Source: Actinoplanes philippinensis
GTDB lineage: Bacteria; Actinomycetota; Actinomycetes; Mycobacteriales; Micromonosporaceae
Assembly: GCF_900113015.1 (NCBI RefSeq)
Contig: NZ_FONV01000010.1
Coordinates: forward strand, 433,205 to 497,204
DNA: 64,000 bases
Reading direction: 5' to 3'
The translations under genes and the position numbers were made by a program. Every line of letters starts with the position of its first letter. Positions within the stretch are counted from its first letter, which is position 1. Below the pieces are notes generated by a model. It made no database searches. It was not told where the DNA came from and saw only the letters and a list, made by a program, of their open reading frames with translations. Positions 8,687 through 17,800 of the stretch are shown piece after piece.

Positions 8687-8738
8687 GCCCCGAGCAAACC
8701 GGCTCTGACGCAGGGCCGGTCGAAGGAGAGAGATCACC

Positions 8739-9803
8739 ATGACCGCCCCTGAGGTGCAGCGCGTCCGTGACCAGCGGATCGAGAAGGTCGTCCCGCTGAT
8801 GAGCCCTGCGCTGCTGCATCACGAGCTGCCGCTGACGAGTGAGTTGCACGACACCGTGCTGGCCGGCCGTAAGCAGGTCGAGGACGTGCTCAATGGCCGA
8901 GATCAGCGCCTGATCGTGGTCGTCGGCCCGTGTTCGGTGCACGATCCGGAGGCCGCCGGCGAGTACGCGGACCGGCTCAAGCTGGAGGCCGAGCGGCTCA
9001 GCGAGGACCTGCTGATCGTGATGCGGGTGTACTTCGAGAAGCCGCGTTCCACGGTCGGCTGGAAGGGCCTGATCATGGACCCGGCGCTGGACGGCTCGGG
9101 TGACGTCGGCGCGGGTCTGCGGATCGCCCGCAAGCTGCTGCTCGAGGTGGTCGCGCGGGGTCTGCCGGTGGCGGTGGAGTTCCTCGACCCGATCACCCCG
9201 CAGTACATCGCGGACACCGTGGCCTGGGGCGCGATCGGCGCCCGGACCGTCGAGTCGCAGGTGCACCGTCAGCTGTCGTCGGGCCTGTCGATGCCGATCG
9301 GCATGAAGAACCGTCCCGACGGCAGTGTCTCGACGGCTGTCGACGCGATCCAGGCGGCCGAGGCGACGCATGTCTTCCCCGGCATCGACTACTCGGGCAC
9401 CCCGGCGATCCTGCACACCACCGGCAACCCGGACTGTCACCTGGTGCTGCGCGGCGGCGGTGGCAAGCCGAACTACAGCGCCGAGGACGTGGAGTCGTCG
9501 CTGGCGCTGCTGCGCAAGGCGGGTCTGCCGGAGCGGCTGGTGATCGACTGCTCGCACGGCAACAGCAACAAGGACCACAAGCGGCAGCCGATCGTGGCCG
9601 AGGACATCGCCCAGCAGATGGAGGCCGGCAACCGCGCGATCAGCGGCGTCATGTTGGAGAGTTTCCTGGAGGCGGGCCGGCAGGACCTGGGTGGCGAGCT
9701 CACCTACGGCCAGTCGGTCACCGACGCGTGCATGGGCTGGGACGCGACGGTCGGCGTCCTGGAGCGGCTGGCCGCGGCCGCCGCGAAGCGCCGGGCGCTC
9801 TGA
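8739..9803 (+). CDS. aroF: 3-deoxy-7-phosphoheptulonate (DAHP) synthase, class I
   Basis: Condenses phosphoenolpyruvate with erythrose 4-phosphate, the first step of the shikimate pathway. The 354-residue length and motifs match the class I (AroF/G/H) family: VVVGPCSVHD, MRVYFEKPR, GMKNRPDG, CHLVLRGGGG, IDCSHGN and the closing GVMLESFLEAGRQ. A GAAGGAGAG site precedes the ATG. Expression is predicted to be set by the aromatic leader-peptide attenuator upstream. Which feedback inhibitor the enzyme responds to cannot be told, so the symbol is by analogy with other actinobacteria. Confidence 0.93.
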   Translation: MTAPEVQRVRDQRIEKVVPLMSPALLHHELPLTSELHDTVLAGRKQVEDVLNGRDQRLIVVVGPCSVHDPEAAGEYADRLKLEAERLSEDLLIVMRVYFEKPRSTVGWKGLIMDPALDGSGDVGAGLRIARKLLLEVVARGLPVAVEFLDPITPQYIADTVAWGAIGARTVESQVHRQLSSGLSMPIGMKNRPDGSVSTAVDAIQAAEATHVFPGIDYSGTPAILHTTGNPDCHLVLRGGGGKPNYSAEDVESSLALLRKAGLPERLVIDCSHGNSNKDHKRQPIVAEDIAQQMEAGNRAISGVMLESFLEAGRQDLGGELTYGQSVTDACMGWDATVGVLERLAAAAAKRRAL

Positions 9804-9811
9804 GGCCGGCT

Positions 9812-9848
9812 CTCGGTGCTGTCCCGGTAGAGCTGGGACAGCACCGAG
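9812..9848 (+). terminator. Stem-loop after DAHP synthase gene
   Basis: A perfect 14-bp stem (CTCGGTGCTGTCCC / GGGACAGCACCGAG) with a 9-base loop begins nine bases after the aro gene stop. It has no T-tract, as is common for actinobacterial terminators. Confidence 0.65.
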
Positions 9849-9955
9849 GACCAGCCGGGGCTTTCAGGGATCCCACAGCCGGGCCACAAGGTGGCGACAG
9901 CAGGGCCGACAACCGTTCACGAGGTACGAATCCGCCACTTTCCGGGAGTACCTCG

Positions 9956-12043
9956 ATGACCTTGCTGATGCCGGAGGCGCCCGCCGGGGATCCGCCACAT
10001 CGGCGTTCCCGGACCGCCCGTCTGCTGCTGGGCCGGGATGACGCTCCGTGGGTCCGTCCCGCCCTCTACGCCCTGCTGCTGTTGACCGGTGTCCTCTACA
10101 TCTGGGGTCTCGGCGCGTCGGGGTGGGCCAACGCGTTCTACTCGGCGGCGGTGCAGGCGGGGTCGGAGAGCTGGAAGGCGTTCTTCTTCGGCTCGTCCGA
10201 CGCGGCGAACGCGATCACCGTCGACAAGACTCCCGCCGCCCTCTGGATCATGGCGATCTCGGTACGGCTCTTCGGGCTCAGCTCGTGGAGCATCCTCGTG
10301 CCGCAGGCGCTGCTCGGCGTGGCCACGACCGGCCTGGTCCACGCGACGGTGCGCCGCGGGTTCGGCCCGGCCGCCGGTCTGCTGGCCGGCCTGACGTCGG
10401 CGCTGACCCCGGTGGCCGTGCTGATGTTCCGGTTCAACAATCCGGACGCGCTGCTGGTCCTGCTGATGGTGGCCGGGGCGTACACGATTCTGCGGGCGGT
10501 CGAGTCCGGCGCCACGAAGTGGGTGGTGCTGACCGGCTCGCTCGTCGGGTTCGCCTTCCTGGCCAAGCAGTTGCAGGCACTGCTGGTGGTTCCGGCGTTC
10601 GGCCTGGCCTACCTGATCGCCGGCCCGCCGAAGATCCTCACCCGGTTCGTCCAACTGCTGCTGGCGCTGGTCGCGATGGTCGTGTCGGCCGGGTGGTACA
10701 TCGCGCTCGTCGACCTGATCCCGGCGTCGGCACGGCCGTACATCGGCGGCTCGCAGAACAACAGCCTGCTCGAACTCACACTCGGCTACAACGGGCTGGG
10801 CCGGCTCAACGGCGAGGAGACCGGCAGTGTCGGCAACGCGGCCGGGCGCTGGGGTGAGATCGGGTGGAGCCGGCTCTTCAACAGCGCGCAGGGCGGCCAG
10901 GTCTCGTGGCTGCTGCCGGCCGCGCTGGTCCTGCTGGCCGCCGGCCTGGTGATCACGGCGCGCCGGCCGCGCACCGATCCGCAGCGTGCCGGGCTCGTCG
11001 TCTGGGGCACGTGGCTGCTGGTCACCGGGCTGATCTTCAGCTTCATGCAGGGCATCTTCCACGCGTACTACACGGTGGCGCTGGCCCCGGCGATCGGCGC
11101 GGTCACCGGCATGGGGGTGGCCCTGCTGTGGGAGCGGCGGCGTTCCCTCGTCGCCGCGGTCACGCTCGCGGTGGCGATCGCCGTGACCGCCCTGTGGTCG
11201 TATGTCCTGCTCGGACGCAGCACCGGCTTCGTGCCGTGGCTGCGGATCCCGGTGCTGGTCGCGGGGGTGCTGGCGGCCGTCGCGGTGGTCGCCTCGGTCC
11301 GGCTCACGGCGCGGCCGGCCCTGGTCGCCGCGACGGTCGCGGCAGTCGCGGCGGTCGCGGGTCTGGCGGGCCCGGCGGCGTACGCGGTGGAGACCGCTTC
11401 CCAACCGCACACCGGCTCGATCCCGACGGCGGGGCCCGCGACGTCCGGCGGTCGCGGCGGCATGCCGGGCGGCGGCGGGCGCGGCAACGGCGGCGGCCAG
11501 CGGTTCCCCGGCAGCGGTTTCCCAGGCGGCGGTGCCCCCGGCGGCGGTTTTCCAGGCGGTCAGAACGGCGCCGCTCAGAACGGGACCGGCCAGAACGGTG
11601 GCGGCCAGAACGGTGGCGGCAGGGGGCGGCCGGGCGGCGGCGTTCCGGGTGACGGCGCTCGCGGTGGTGGCGGCATGGGCGGGCTGCTCAACGCCAGCTC
11701 GGTCAGCGCCGAAGTGAAGGCCATGCTGGAGGAGGACGCCGACCGGTACACGTGGGTCGCTGCGGCGATCGGGTCGCAGAACGCGTCCGGTTACCAACTG
11801 GCCACCGAGGAGCCGGTGATGGCGGTCGGCGGGTTCAACGGCACCGATCCGTCACCGACGCTGACACAGTTCCAGCAGTACGTCGCCGACGGGCGGATCC
11901 ACTACTTCATCGGTGGCGGCGGGTTCGCCCGCAACGGGGGCAGCGGCGAGAGCGGTCAGATCTCGGCGTGGGTGGCCGCCACCTACACGGCCAGGACGAT
12001 CGGCGCCACCACGGTGTACGACCTGACCGTGCCGAAGGGCTGA
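9956..12043 (+). CDS. GT39-like membrane glycosyltransferase with YkcB-type C-terminal domain
   Basis: A 695-residue polytopic protein of the PMT/ArnT (GT-C) superfamily. About twelve membrane helices span residues 25-480, with an early acidic loop (ITVDKTP) and FNNPDALL as in bacterial YkcB-like mannosyltransferases. A low-complexity glycine/asparagine/proline linker (about residues 490-580) leads to an extracellular alpha/beta domain of roughly 120 residues. Such enzymes use polyprenyl-phosphate sugars as donors outside the membrane. GGGAG stands six bases before the ATG. Acceptor unknown. The long glycine-rich linker is unusually extended. Confidence 0.85.
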   Translation: MTLLMPEAPAGDPPHRRSRTARLLLGRDDAPWVRPALYALLLLTGVLYIWGLGASGWANAFYSAAVQAGSESWKAFFFGSSDAANAITVDKTPAALWIMAISVRLFGLSSWSILVPQALLGVATTGLVHATVRRGFGPAAGLLAGLTSALTPVAVLMFRFNNPDALLVLLMVAGAYTILRAVESGATKWVVLTGSLVGFAFLAKQLQALLVVPAFGLAYLIAGPPKILTRFVQLLLALVAMVVSAGWYIALVDLIPASARPYIGGSQNNSLLELTLGYNGLGRLNGEETGSVGNAAGRWGEIGWSRLFNSAQGGQVSWLLPAALVLLAAGLVITARRPRTDPQRAGLVVWGTWLLVTGLIFSFMQGIFHAYYTVALAPAIGAVTGMGVALLWERRRSLVAAVTLAVAIAVTALWSYVLLGRSTGFVPWLRIPVLVAGVLAAVAVVASVRLTARPALVAATVAAVAAVAGLAGPAAYAVETASQPHTGSIPTAGPATSGGRGGMPGGGGRGNGGGQRFPGSGFPGGGAPGGGFPGGQNGAAQNGTGQNGGGQNGGGRGRPGGGVPGDGARGGGGMGGLLNASSVSAEVKAMLEEDADRYTWVAAAIGSQNASGYQLATEEPVMAVGGFNGTDPSPTLTQFQQYVADGRIHYFIGGGGFARNGGSGESGQISAWVAATYTARTIGATTVYDLTVPKG

Positions 12044-12401
12044 GCGCGGAACGGGTCGCGGCAGCCGCCGAAGGCGGGGGACGGTCTCGTCTGCGCTGGT
12101 GGCAGGCGTGGCCGTACCCCCTGATGGGTTTTCTGGTGTGGAATCACGGGCTCGTCACGGGTGGCCCTATCGGCAGCGGGAGCGGGCAGTGGAGGTTTTC
12201 GGCCGCGACCACTGATCAACCGGTCCGTTGTACCCGAAGTCAGGGGATTTCCATAGGTCCTGTTGTCCGGAACGGAACGGACCGAAAATTCGGCACACGA
12301 AGACGTATCACAGCGGCAACTCACAGGTAACAATGGGCTCTGATCGAGATTCCCCCATCTCGATCCATGCTTCACCGGCGGGCGACCGGAAGGTAGCGAA
12401 C
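12044..12401. other. Intergenic stretch without recognised gene
   Basis: No coding frame with actinobacterial codon bias is seen here. The right part (about 12230-12340) is less GC-rich and probably holds the promoter of the DUF3040 gene, but I cannot place a convincing -10/-35 pair. Confidence 0.4.
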
Positions 12402-12698
12402 ATGCTCAGCAAAGAGGACACCCGGCGACTGGCTCAGCTCGAACGTCAACTTCAGCGCGACGATCCCGATTTCTGCACCCGGATGGGCGGCGGCAACTTC
12501 AGCGTGTCGTCGACCGGTCGCCCTCCGCTGCCGCTGTTCATCCTCGCCGCCGTGATCACCGTGGCCGCCGTCGTGCTCGGCGTGGTCGGCTGGTGGATCG
12601 CCACCTCGATCGTCGCCACCTGGGCGGTCATCACCCTCTCCGCGGCGGTCTACCGGCTGCGCCGTCAGCGCGCCGACACCGCCTACCGCCAGTCCTGA
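12402..12698 (+). CDS. DUF3040 membrane protein
   Basis: A 98-residue protein that opens LSKEDTRRLAQLERQL, the conserved N-terminus of the actinobacterial DUF3040 family, followed by a short loop (DPDFCTRM) and two membrane helices at about residues 44-65 and 67-85. Function of the family is unknown. The ATG has GGTAGCG upstream. It converges with the next gene, with only seven bases between the stops. Confidence 0.82.
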   Translation: MLSKEDTRRLAQLERQLQRDDPDFCTRMGGGNFSVSSTGRPPLPLFILAAVITVAAVVLGVVGWWIATSIVATWAVITLSAAVYRLRRQRADTAYRQS

Positions 12699-12705
12699 CC
12701 CACCG

Positions 12706-13425
12706 TCACGAGCTGGCCGCGGCCTGCGTCTCGAAACGGCGCACGATCTCGGCCAGAGCCCGCACCTGCCGGAGGACGGCGCCCGGCTCGGTCGATCGGT
12801 GCTGCTCACGGCCGATGTCGACGATCGCGTCGGCACGCACACCGACCATGTGCAGCGGGCGACGATAGAGCGGCTGCTGGGTCGTCGCCCACTCGACGAA
12901 CGTGCGCGACGGGTACGGCAGGTAGACGATCCACGCCGTACCGGCCTGTCCGGATCCCGGCCGGCGGAAGTCGAAGACCACGAACTCGAGCTCCTCGTAG
13001 GAGCCGCGCAACACCGCGTACGCCGGCTGGTCCGCGCCGAAGTCCGGATTGTCCGCCCAGTCGGCGAGCAGTTCCCGGTCCACGTCGAGGAACCGCCAGC
13101 CGTTCCGGCGGGCCAGCTCGATCCGGTCGCCCACACCGGTCGCCGGGCGCACCGAGCGGTCGGCGAAGAAGACCAGCCAGACTCCAGCGGCGGCCAGCAC
13201 ACCACCGACGCCGAGAGCGAGCGGCGCTGCCGGATGCCCCGCGCTACCGGCCTGCTCGACGGCCCGGGCGATCCCGTCACCCTGGGTGATGCATCTGTTG
13301 CCCGCGGGCGTCTCCGCGGCGCCACAGCTCACGCTCCCGCTGAGCGAGAGTCCGATACCGACGACGAGAACCGCCAGCCCGACGAGAAGAACGATCCAAG
13401 CGGATCGAACCGCCCGAGCGCCCAT
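12706..13425 (-). CDS. Membrane protein of unknown function
   Basis: A 239-residue protein with two membrane helices (about residues 9-30 and 68-88) flanking a short extracellular loop that contains two cysteines, followed by a soluble cytoplasmic domain of about 140 residues. The soluble part resembles the loosely conserved DUF3137/DUF3592-type domains of actinobacteria, but I do not recognise it firmly. A GGAGG lies about ten bases before the ATG. There is no obvious operon partner. Confidence 0.7.
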   Translation of the reverse strand: MGARAVRSAWIVLLVGLAVLVVGIGLSLSGSVSCGAAETPAGNRCITQGDGIARAVEQAGSAGHPAAPLALGVGGVLAAAGVWLVFFADRSVRPATGVGDRIELARRNGWRFLDVDRELLADWADNPDFGADQPAYAVLRGSYEELEFVVFDFRRPGSGQAGTAWIVYLPYPSRTFVEWATTQQPLYRRPLHMVGVRADAIVDIGREQHRSTEPGAVLRQVRALAEIVRRFETQAAASS

Positions 13426-13517
13426 CCCCCATCCACCTCCAGCCGGTGGTCGACGTACCGGTTACGGCAGGTGGTACGGCCGGCGCGAGGGTGCCGGCCG
13501 TCTGCGTGGCGAAAGCG

Positions 13518-14732
13518 TTATCCGGCCAATAGTCTTCCGGCGTTCCGGAGGGTGTGCGCAGCCACGGCCTTACCGAGAGCGATGCCCGCCTCGTCGGCCG
13601 AGCGGCTGTGGATGCCGGACCAGACCCGGGCGTCCACGTTCTCCAGGCTCGGCACGTGCCAGTCGGTGTAGGTGCGGGTCACGCCGGGCGCCGACGGGCT
13701 CGGGATCGTGTACGGGCTCCGCGCCCGCGGCCCGAACAGCGCGGTCAGGATCTGCTCGGCCGAGCCGGAGTAGGTGTTGTGCCCGCTCGGGTAGTCCGGG
13801 TGCGCCGGCGTGGCGTGCAACGGCAGCCAGTCCGCGTCACCACCGGCCCGGATCGCGGTGACCGGGCGCCAGAGCTGGTAGGCGTACTTGGCGTCGGAGG
13901 TGGCGATCTGGGTGTCGACCGAGGCCACGTGGAAGAGTGCGACCAGCCGGATCCGGTCGGCCAGGGAGCCTCGCGACTGCTCGACGGCGGCTCGCAGGAT
14001 CGGCGTGTAGAGGACGAACGACGAGCCGAGCCAGAACGTCGCGGTGTCGGTCTGCGCCTGGGTGCGGACCGTGCTGTCCACCGCGCCGTACGCCTTCACC
14101 TCGGCGATGTCACGCCGGTAGCGGGCCGAGTCGAGGGCCGGTGGCGGGGCCGGACGGTACTGGCCGGCGCTGCGCAGCGCGAACGGGCGGGCCACCCGGT
14201 TGCCGTACTGGGTGGCCGGGGCGTAGGCGGGCGGGGTGGGCTGCCAGATCCCGGGCGCCGCGGCCGGCACCGTGTACGGCGCGTTGACCGACGCCGGGTC
14301 GAGCCCGTCGTCGGCCCGCTCGGCGAGCAGGTCGGTCGCCTCCTTCCGGCCGGCGGCCAGGCCCTCGGTCTCGGCCCGCCCGTCCGGGATGGTGGCGAGG
14401 TCGGCGGCGAGCGCGGCGTCGGCCGCCGCGGCCTGGGCCGGGATGAGCGTGATCAGGGTCTGGTGCACGGCGCCGGCGAGAGCGGCGCGACGGTAGGCGG
14501 TGGAGTGCGGACCGTTCTGCGCCCGGGCGGCGGCCAGCCAGCCGATCGCCCACGTCCGGCTGTTGGTGACCTGAGTGGTGGCGCCGCCCGCGGCCACGGC
14601 GGCGGCCGTCGTGTCATACCAGGCGAGCACGGAGTCGGTCGTGGCGGCACTGGCTGCCGCGGGTGCGGCAGCGCCGACGGCGGTCACGGCGAGCGTGCTG
14701 AGCAGCACCGCGCCGGCTCTCTTGGCGAGCAT
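13518..14732 (-). CDS. Secreted vanadium-dependent haloperoxidase-like / PAP2 enzyme
   Basis: A 404-residue protein with a Sec signal peptide (cleavage near residue 30) and a C-terminal PAP2/vanadate-binding domain. The phosphate/vanadate ligands appear in order: Lys and Arg in KYAYQLWRP (about 265-275), PSGH (about 312) and RVWSGIHSR near 370. This arrangement is shared by vanadium chloroperoxidases and related acid phosphatases, so halide oxidation and phosphatase activity are both possible. Secretion suggests action outside the cell. The ATG is preceded by GGAGGGG. It stands alone between convergent and divergent genes. Confidence 0.83.
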   Translation of the reverse strand: MLAKRAGAVLLSTLAVTAVGAAAPAAASAATTDSVLAWYDTTAAAVAAGGATTQVTNSRTWAIGWLAAARAQNGPHSTAYRRAALAGAVHQTLITLIPAQAAAADAALAADLATIPDGRAETEGLAAGRKEATDLLAERADDGLDPASVNAPYTVPAAAPGIWQPTPPAYAPATQYGNRVARPFALRSAGQYRPAPPPALDSARYRRDIAEVKAYGAVDSTVRTQAQTDTATFWLGSSFVLYTPILRAAVEQSRGSLADRIRLVALFHVASVDTQIATSDAKYAYQLWRPVTAIRAGGDADWLPLHATPAHPDYPSGHNTYSGSAEQILTALFGPRARSPYTIPSPSAPGVTRTYTDWHVPSLENVDARVWSGIHSRSADEAGIALGKAVAAHTLRNAGRLLAG

Positions 14733-14840
14733 GAGGTAACCCCTCCAGTCTATGGGAGATGTGGGTCATAGCCTGGCTGGCCGGGAGGTCGCGAGTCAAC
14801 GTACGTCAATGGACTGTATTGATTTGAATAAGCACGAAAA

Positions 14841-14866
14841 GGGCCCCCACCGTCCGGTGGGGGCCC
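14841..14866 (-). terminator. Terminator of the nuclease/nucleotidase gene
   Basis: A strong stem, GGGCCCCCACC against GGTGGGGGCCC, is followed on the minus strand by TTTTC. It lies 14 bases downstream of the stop of the giant secreted protein gene. Confidence 0.82.
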
Positions 14867-14879
14867 TCTCGATCAGGTG

Positions 14880-17800
14880 TTACCTGGTGATCCGGACGTT
14901 GTAGTAGGCGGCGGTGGAGCTGTTGCCCGCCTTGTCAACGGCCCAGTAGCTGATCTGCAGCGCACCCCGGTCGATGCCGCTGATCGCCGTCCGCCAGTTG
15001 CCCGCGGCATCCGGCGTGACGACCAGCGTCGCGGCCTTGGCCGACGCGGCCTGCTTCGACGTGGCCTTGGTCCACTTCCCGGCGGAGTAGTAGTACCACT
15101 TGCCGGAACGCTCCTGGACCAGCTTGACCTTCACCGACGCGACGCCGACACCCTTGTCGGACGCCGTGCCGCCGATGTGCTTCCAAGCCCAGCGGAACTC
15201 CTTGAACCACGGCGTGTTCACCCGGACGGTCGGCTTGTAGACGTCCTTGGCGACGTCGACGACACCGACCTGGATCGGCTTGCCCGCACCGGCGGCGTTC
15301 GCCGGGGTGACCGTCACGGTGAACCGGCCCGCCTTGGTGTAGGCGTGCTGCACCTGGACGTTGTTCGCGGAGGTCCGGGTCGTGGCCCCGTCGCCCCAGC
15401 TGATCGTGAGCTGGGTGGCGCCGGGAACCCCGCTGCCCCTCAGGATGGCCGACTGCGAGACCCAGATCGACTTCTTGTCGAGGCTGAACGAGCCGGTCTG
15501 CGCCGTCACCACGACGGTGGACGCCGACAGGGTGGCCGGGCCGCTGTTGCCGGCCTCGTCGGTCAGCTTGACGGTGACCTGGTAACTGCCCGCGGCCGCG
15601 TAGGTGTGCGCCGCGGTGGTGCTGCCCGCGGCCAGGGTCTCGGCCGTGCTGCCGTCGCCCCAGTCGACCACCCGGGTGATCTTCGCGTTGTCGCTGACGT
15701 CGTCGTCGAGCGCGGTCTCGGTCAGCGTCACCGCCTGGCCGGCCCAGATCGCCGTGGCGTTCAGGGCGTAGGCGCCGGTCGGGGCGGTGCCGTCCAGCAC
15801 ACCCGGGCTGGTCCGGAACTTGGTGTCCGCGGTGATCGGGGTGTTCTTGGCAAAGTAGTTCACCAGCATGGTCAGGTCGTTGTCCCCGGTGGTGACCACG
15901 CCGACCTTGCTGACCAGGGACGGGAAGTTGTCGCCGCCGGCCGCGAGGAACGAGTTGGTCGTCACCCGGTAGTCGCCGTCCGGGTCGATGGTGACCCCGT
16001 TCAGCTTGATCGACGAGGCGATGATCCGCTTACCCCGGGGCTGGCTCGCGTCGAAGGAGTAGGTGAAGCCCTTCGAGACGCCCAGGTGCAGGTATTTACG
16101 GTTCGCACCATCCGGCTGCCACTGCTCCTCCAGCGCCGCCTTGATCGCCGAGCCCTTGAGGGTACGGGTCACCACGTCGTTGGAGAACGGCTGCACCGCG
16201 AACGCCTGCGAGTAGGTGACCGTGCCGTCGGTGCCGTACTTCAGGTCGGCCCGCAGACCACCCGCGTTCATGAAGGCGATCTGTGCGCCGCCACGACCGG
16301 CGTCCTTGGTCTGGTCCAGCTGCACGTCGGCGATGAAGTTGCCGAGGACCGACTCGGCGCCCCGGTTCTCCACGGTGCCGTCGTACGCCCGGAGGATGTC
16401 CCCGGTGATCTTGCCCAGCTCCGCCTTGCCGAGTTCGGCAGCGTTCGTCTTGGCCGCCGCGACGATGCCGGCGACCGTGGTGTTCGACGGGTAGCCGGTC
16501 ACCGTGAGCAGTTCGACGGTGGACGAGGTGACCTCACCGGACGCGGGGTCGTAGGTCAGGCCGATCTTGCCCAGCTTTTCGCCGTAATCCTCGGCCTGGA
16601 CGACCGGACGGGTCTTGCCGGGCACGCCCGGAACCGGCACCTGGAAGGCGTACGGCTGGTGGGTGTGGCCACTGACGATGGCGTCGATCTCGGCGCTCAC
16701 CTTGGTCAACGGCCCGAAAGCCGGGTCGGCCTGCAGTGCCTCGGCCGAGGTGATGCTGTTGCTGTCGGCACCCTCGTGGGCGAGGAGCACCAGGACGTCG
16801 GCCTCGCCGTTGGCCTCGTTGCCGTCGGAGAGCTGCGCGGCCAGGAGGTTCGCCTCGGCGGCCGGGTCGCGGAACTCGAGGTCGCGGATGCCGTCCGGGT
16901 TGACCAGGGTCGTGGTCTGCGCGGTGACGACGCCGATGTAACCGACCCGGACCCCACCGAGGTTCTGCACGTGGTAGGCGGGCAGCGCACGCTTGCCGTC
17001 CGCCTTGGTGTAGACGTTCGCGCCCAGCAGCGGGAAGTCCGCCCGGTCGCTCACCCGTCCGGCCAGATCGGCGAAGCCCTGGTCGAACTCGTGGTTGCCG
17101 ACCGCCGAGACGGCCAGGCCACCGGCGTTCAGCGCATCGATCGTCGGGTTGTCCTTGTCGATCGCGGAGATGAACGTGGACGCGCCGATGTTGTCACCGG
17201 CCGAGATCCACGCGGTGTTCGGGTTCTCCGCCCGCAGCTGGTCGACCAGGCCGACGAGCTGTGCGGCGCCACCCACCAACGGTGCGTTGCTGTTGGGCGG
17301 CTCGAGCCGGCCGTGGAAGTCGTTGATGTTCAGCAACTGCAGGTTGACCGGCGCGGTCAGGCCGGTCTCCAGTCCGACGACCACCGGGTCGTGATCGCTG
17401 GACCGGAACGGCCCACTCTCGTAGAACGGCGCGTAGCCGTCGTACTCGAAGGCGAACGACTCGACCGAGTTGATGTTCCAGATGTCGACGCCGGTGATCC
17501 GCTTCGCGAACTCGCCGGTGACCAGCGCGTGGTCCAGCGAGCCGGACTCGCCGCCGAAGACGTACGAGGACTTGTCCGGCGCGTGCGTGGCGTGCGCGTC
17601 GGTGTAGCCCTTGTCGTACAGGACCTGGAGCGGGTCCTCCTGGCCGTACGAGTTGAAGTCGCCGAGCAGGATCACCTTGTCGGTGCCGAGACCCTCGACG
17701 AAGGTGGCCAGCGACGCCGCCTGGCGCTTCCGGTCGCCGTTGTACGCGCCCTGCCCGTCACCGGTGTCGACGTTGTCGCCGGTCGGCGTGACCGAGGTGC

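Noticed and set aside
11450..11690. A glycine-rich PE/PPE-like or collagen-like protein
   Set aside because: The Gly-rich run is an internal linker of the GT39-like glycosyltransferase and stays in the same frame.
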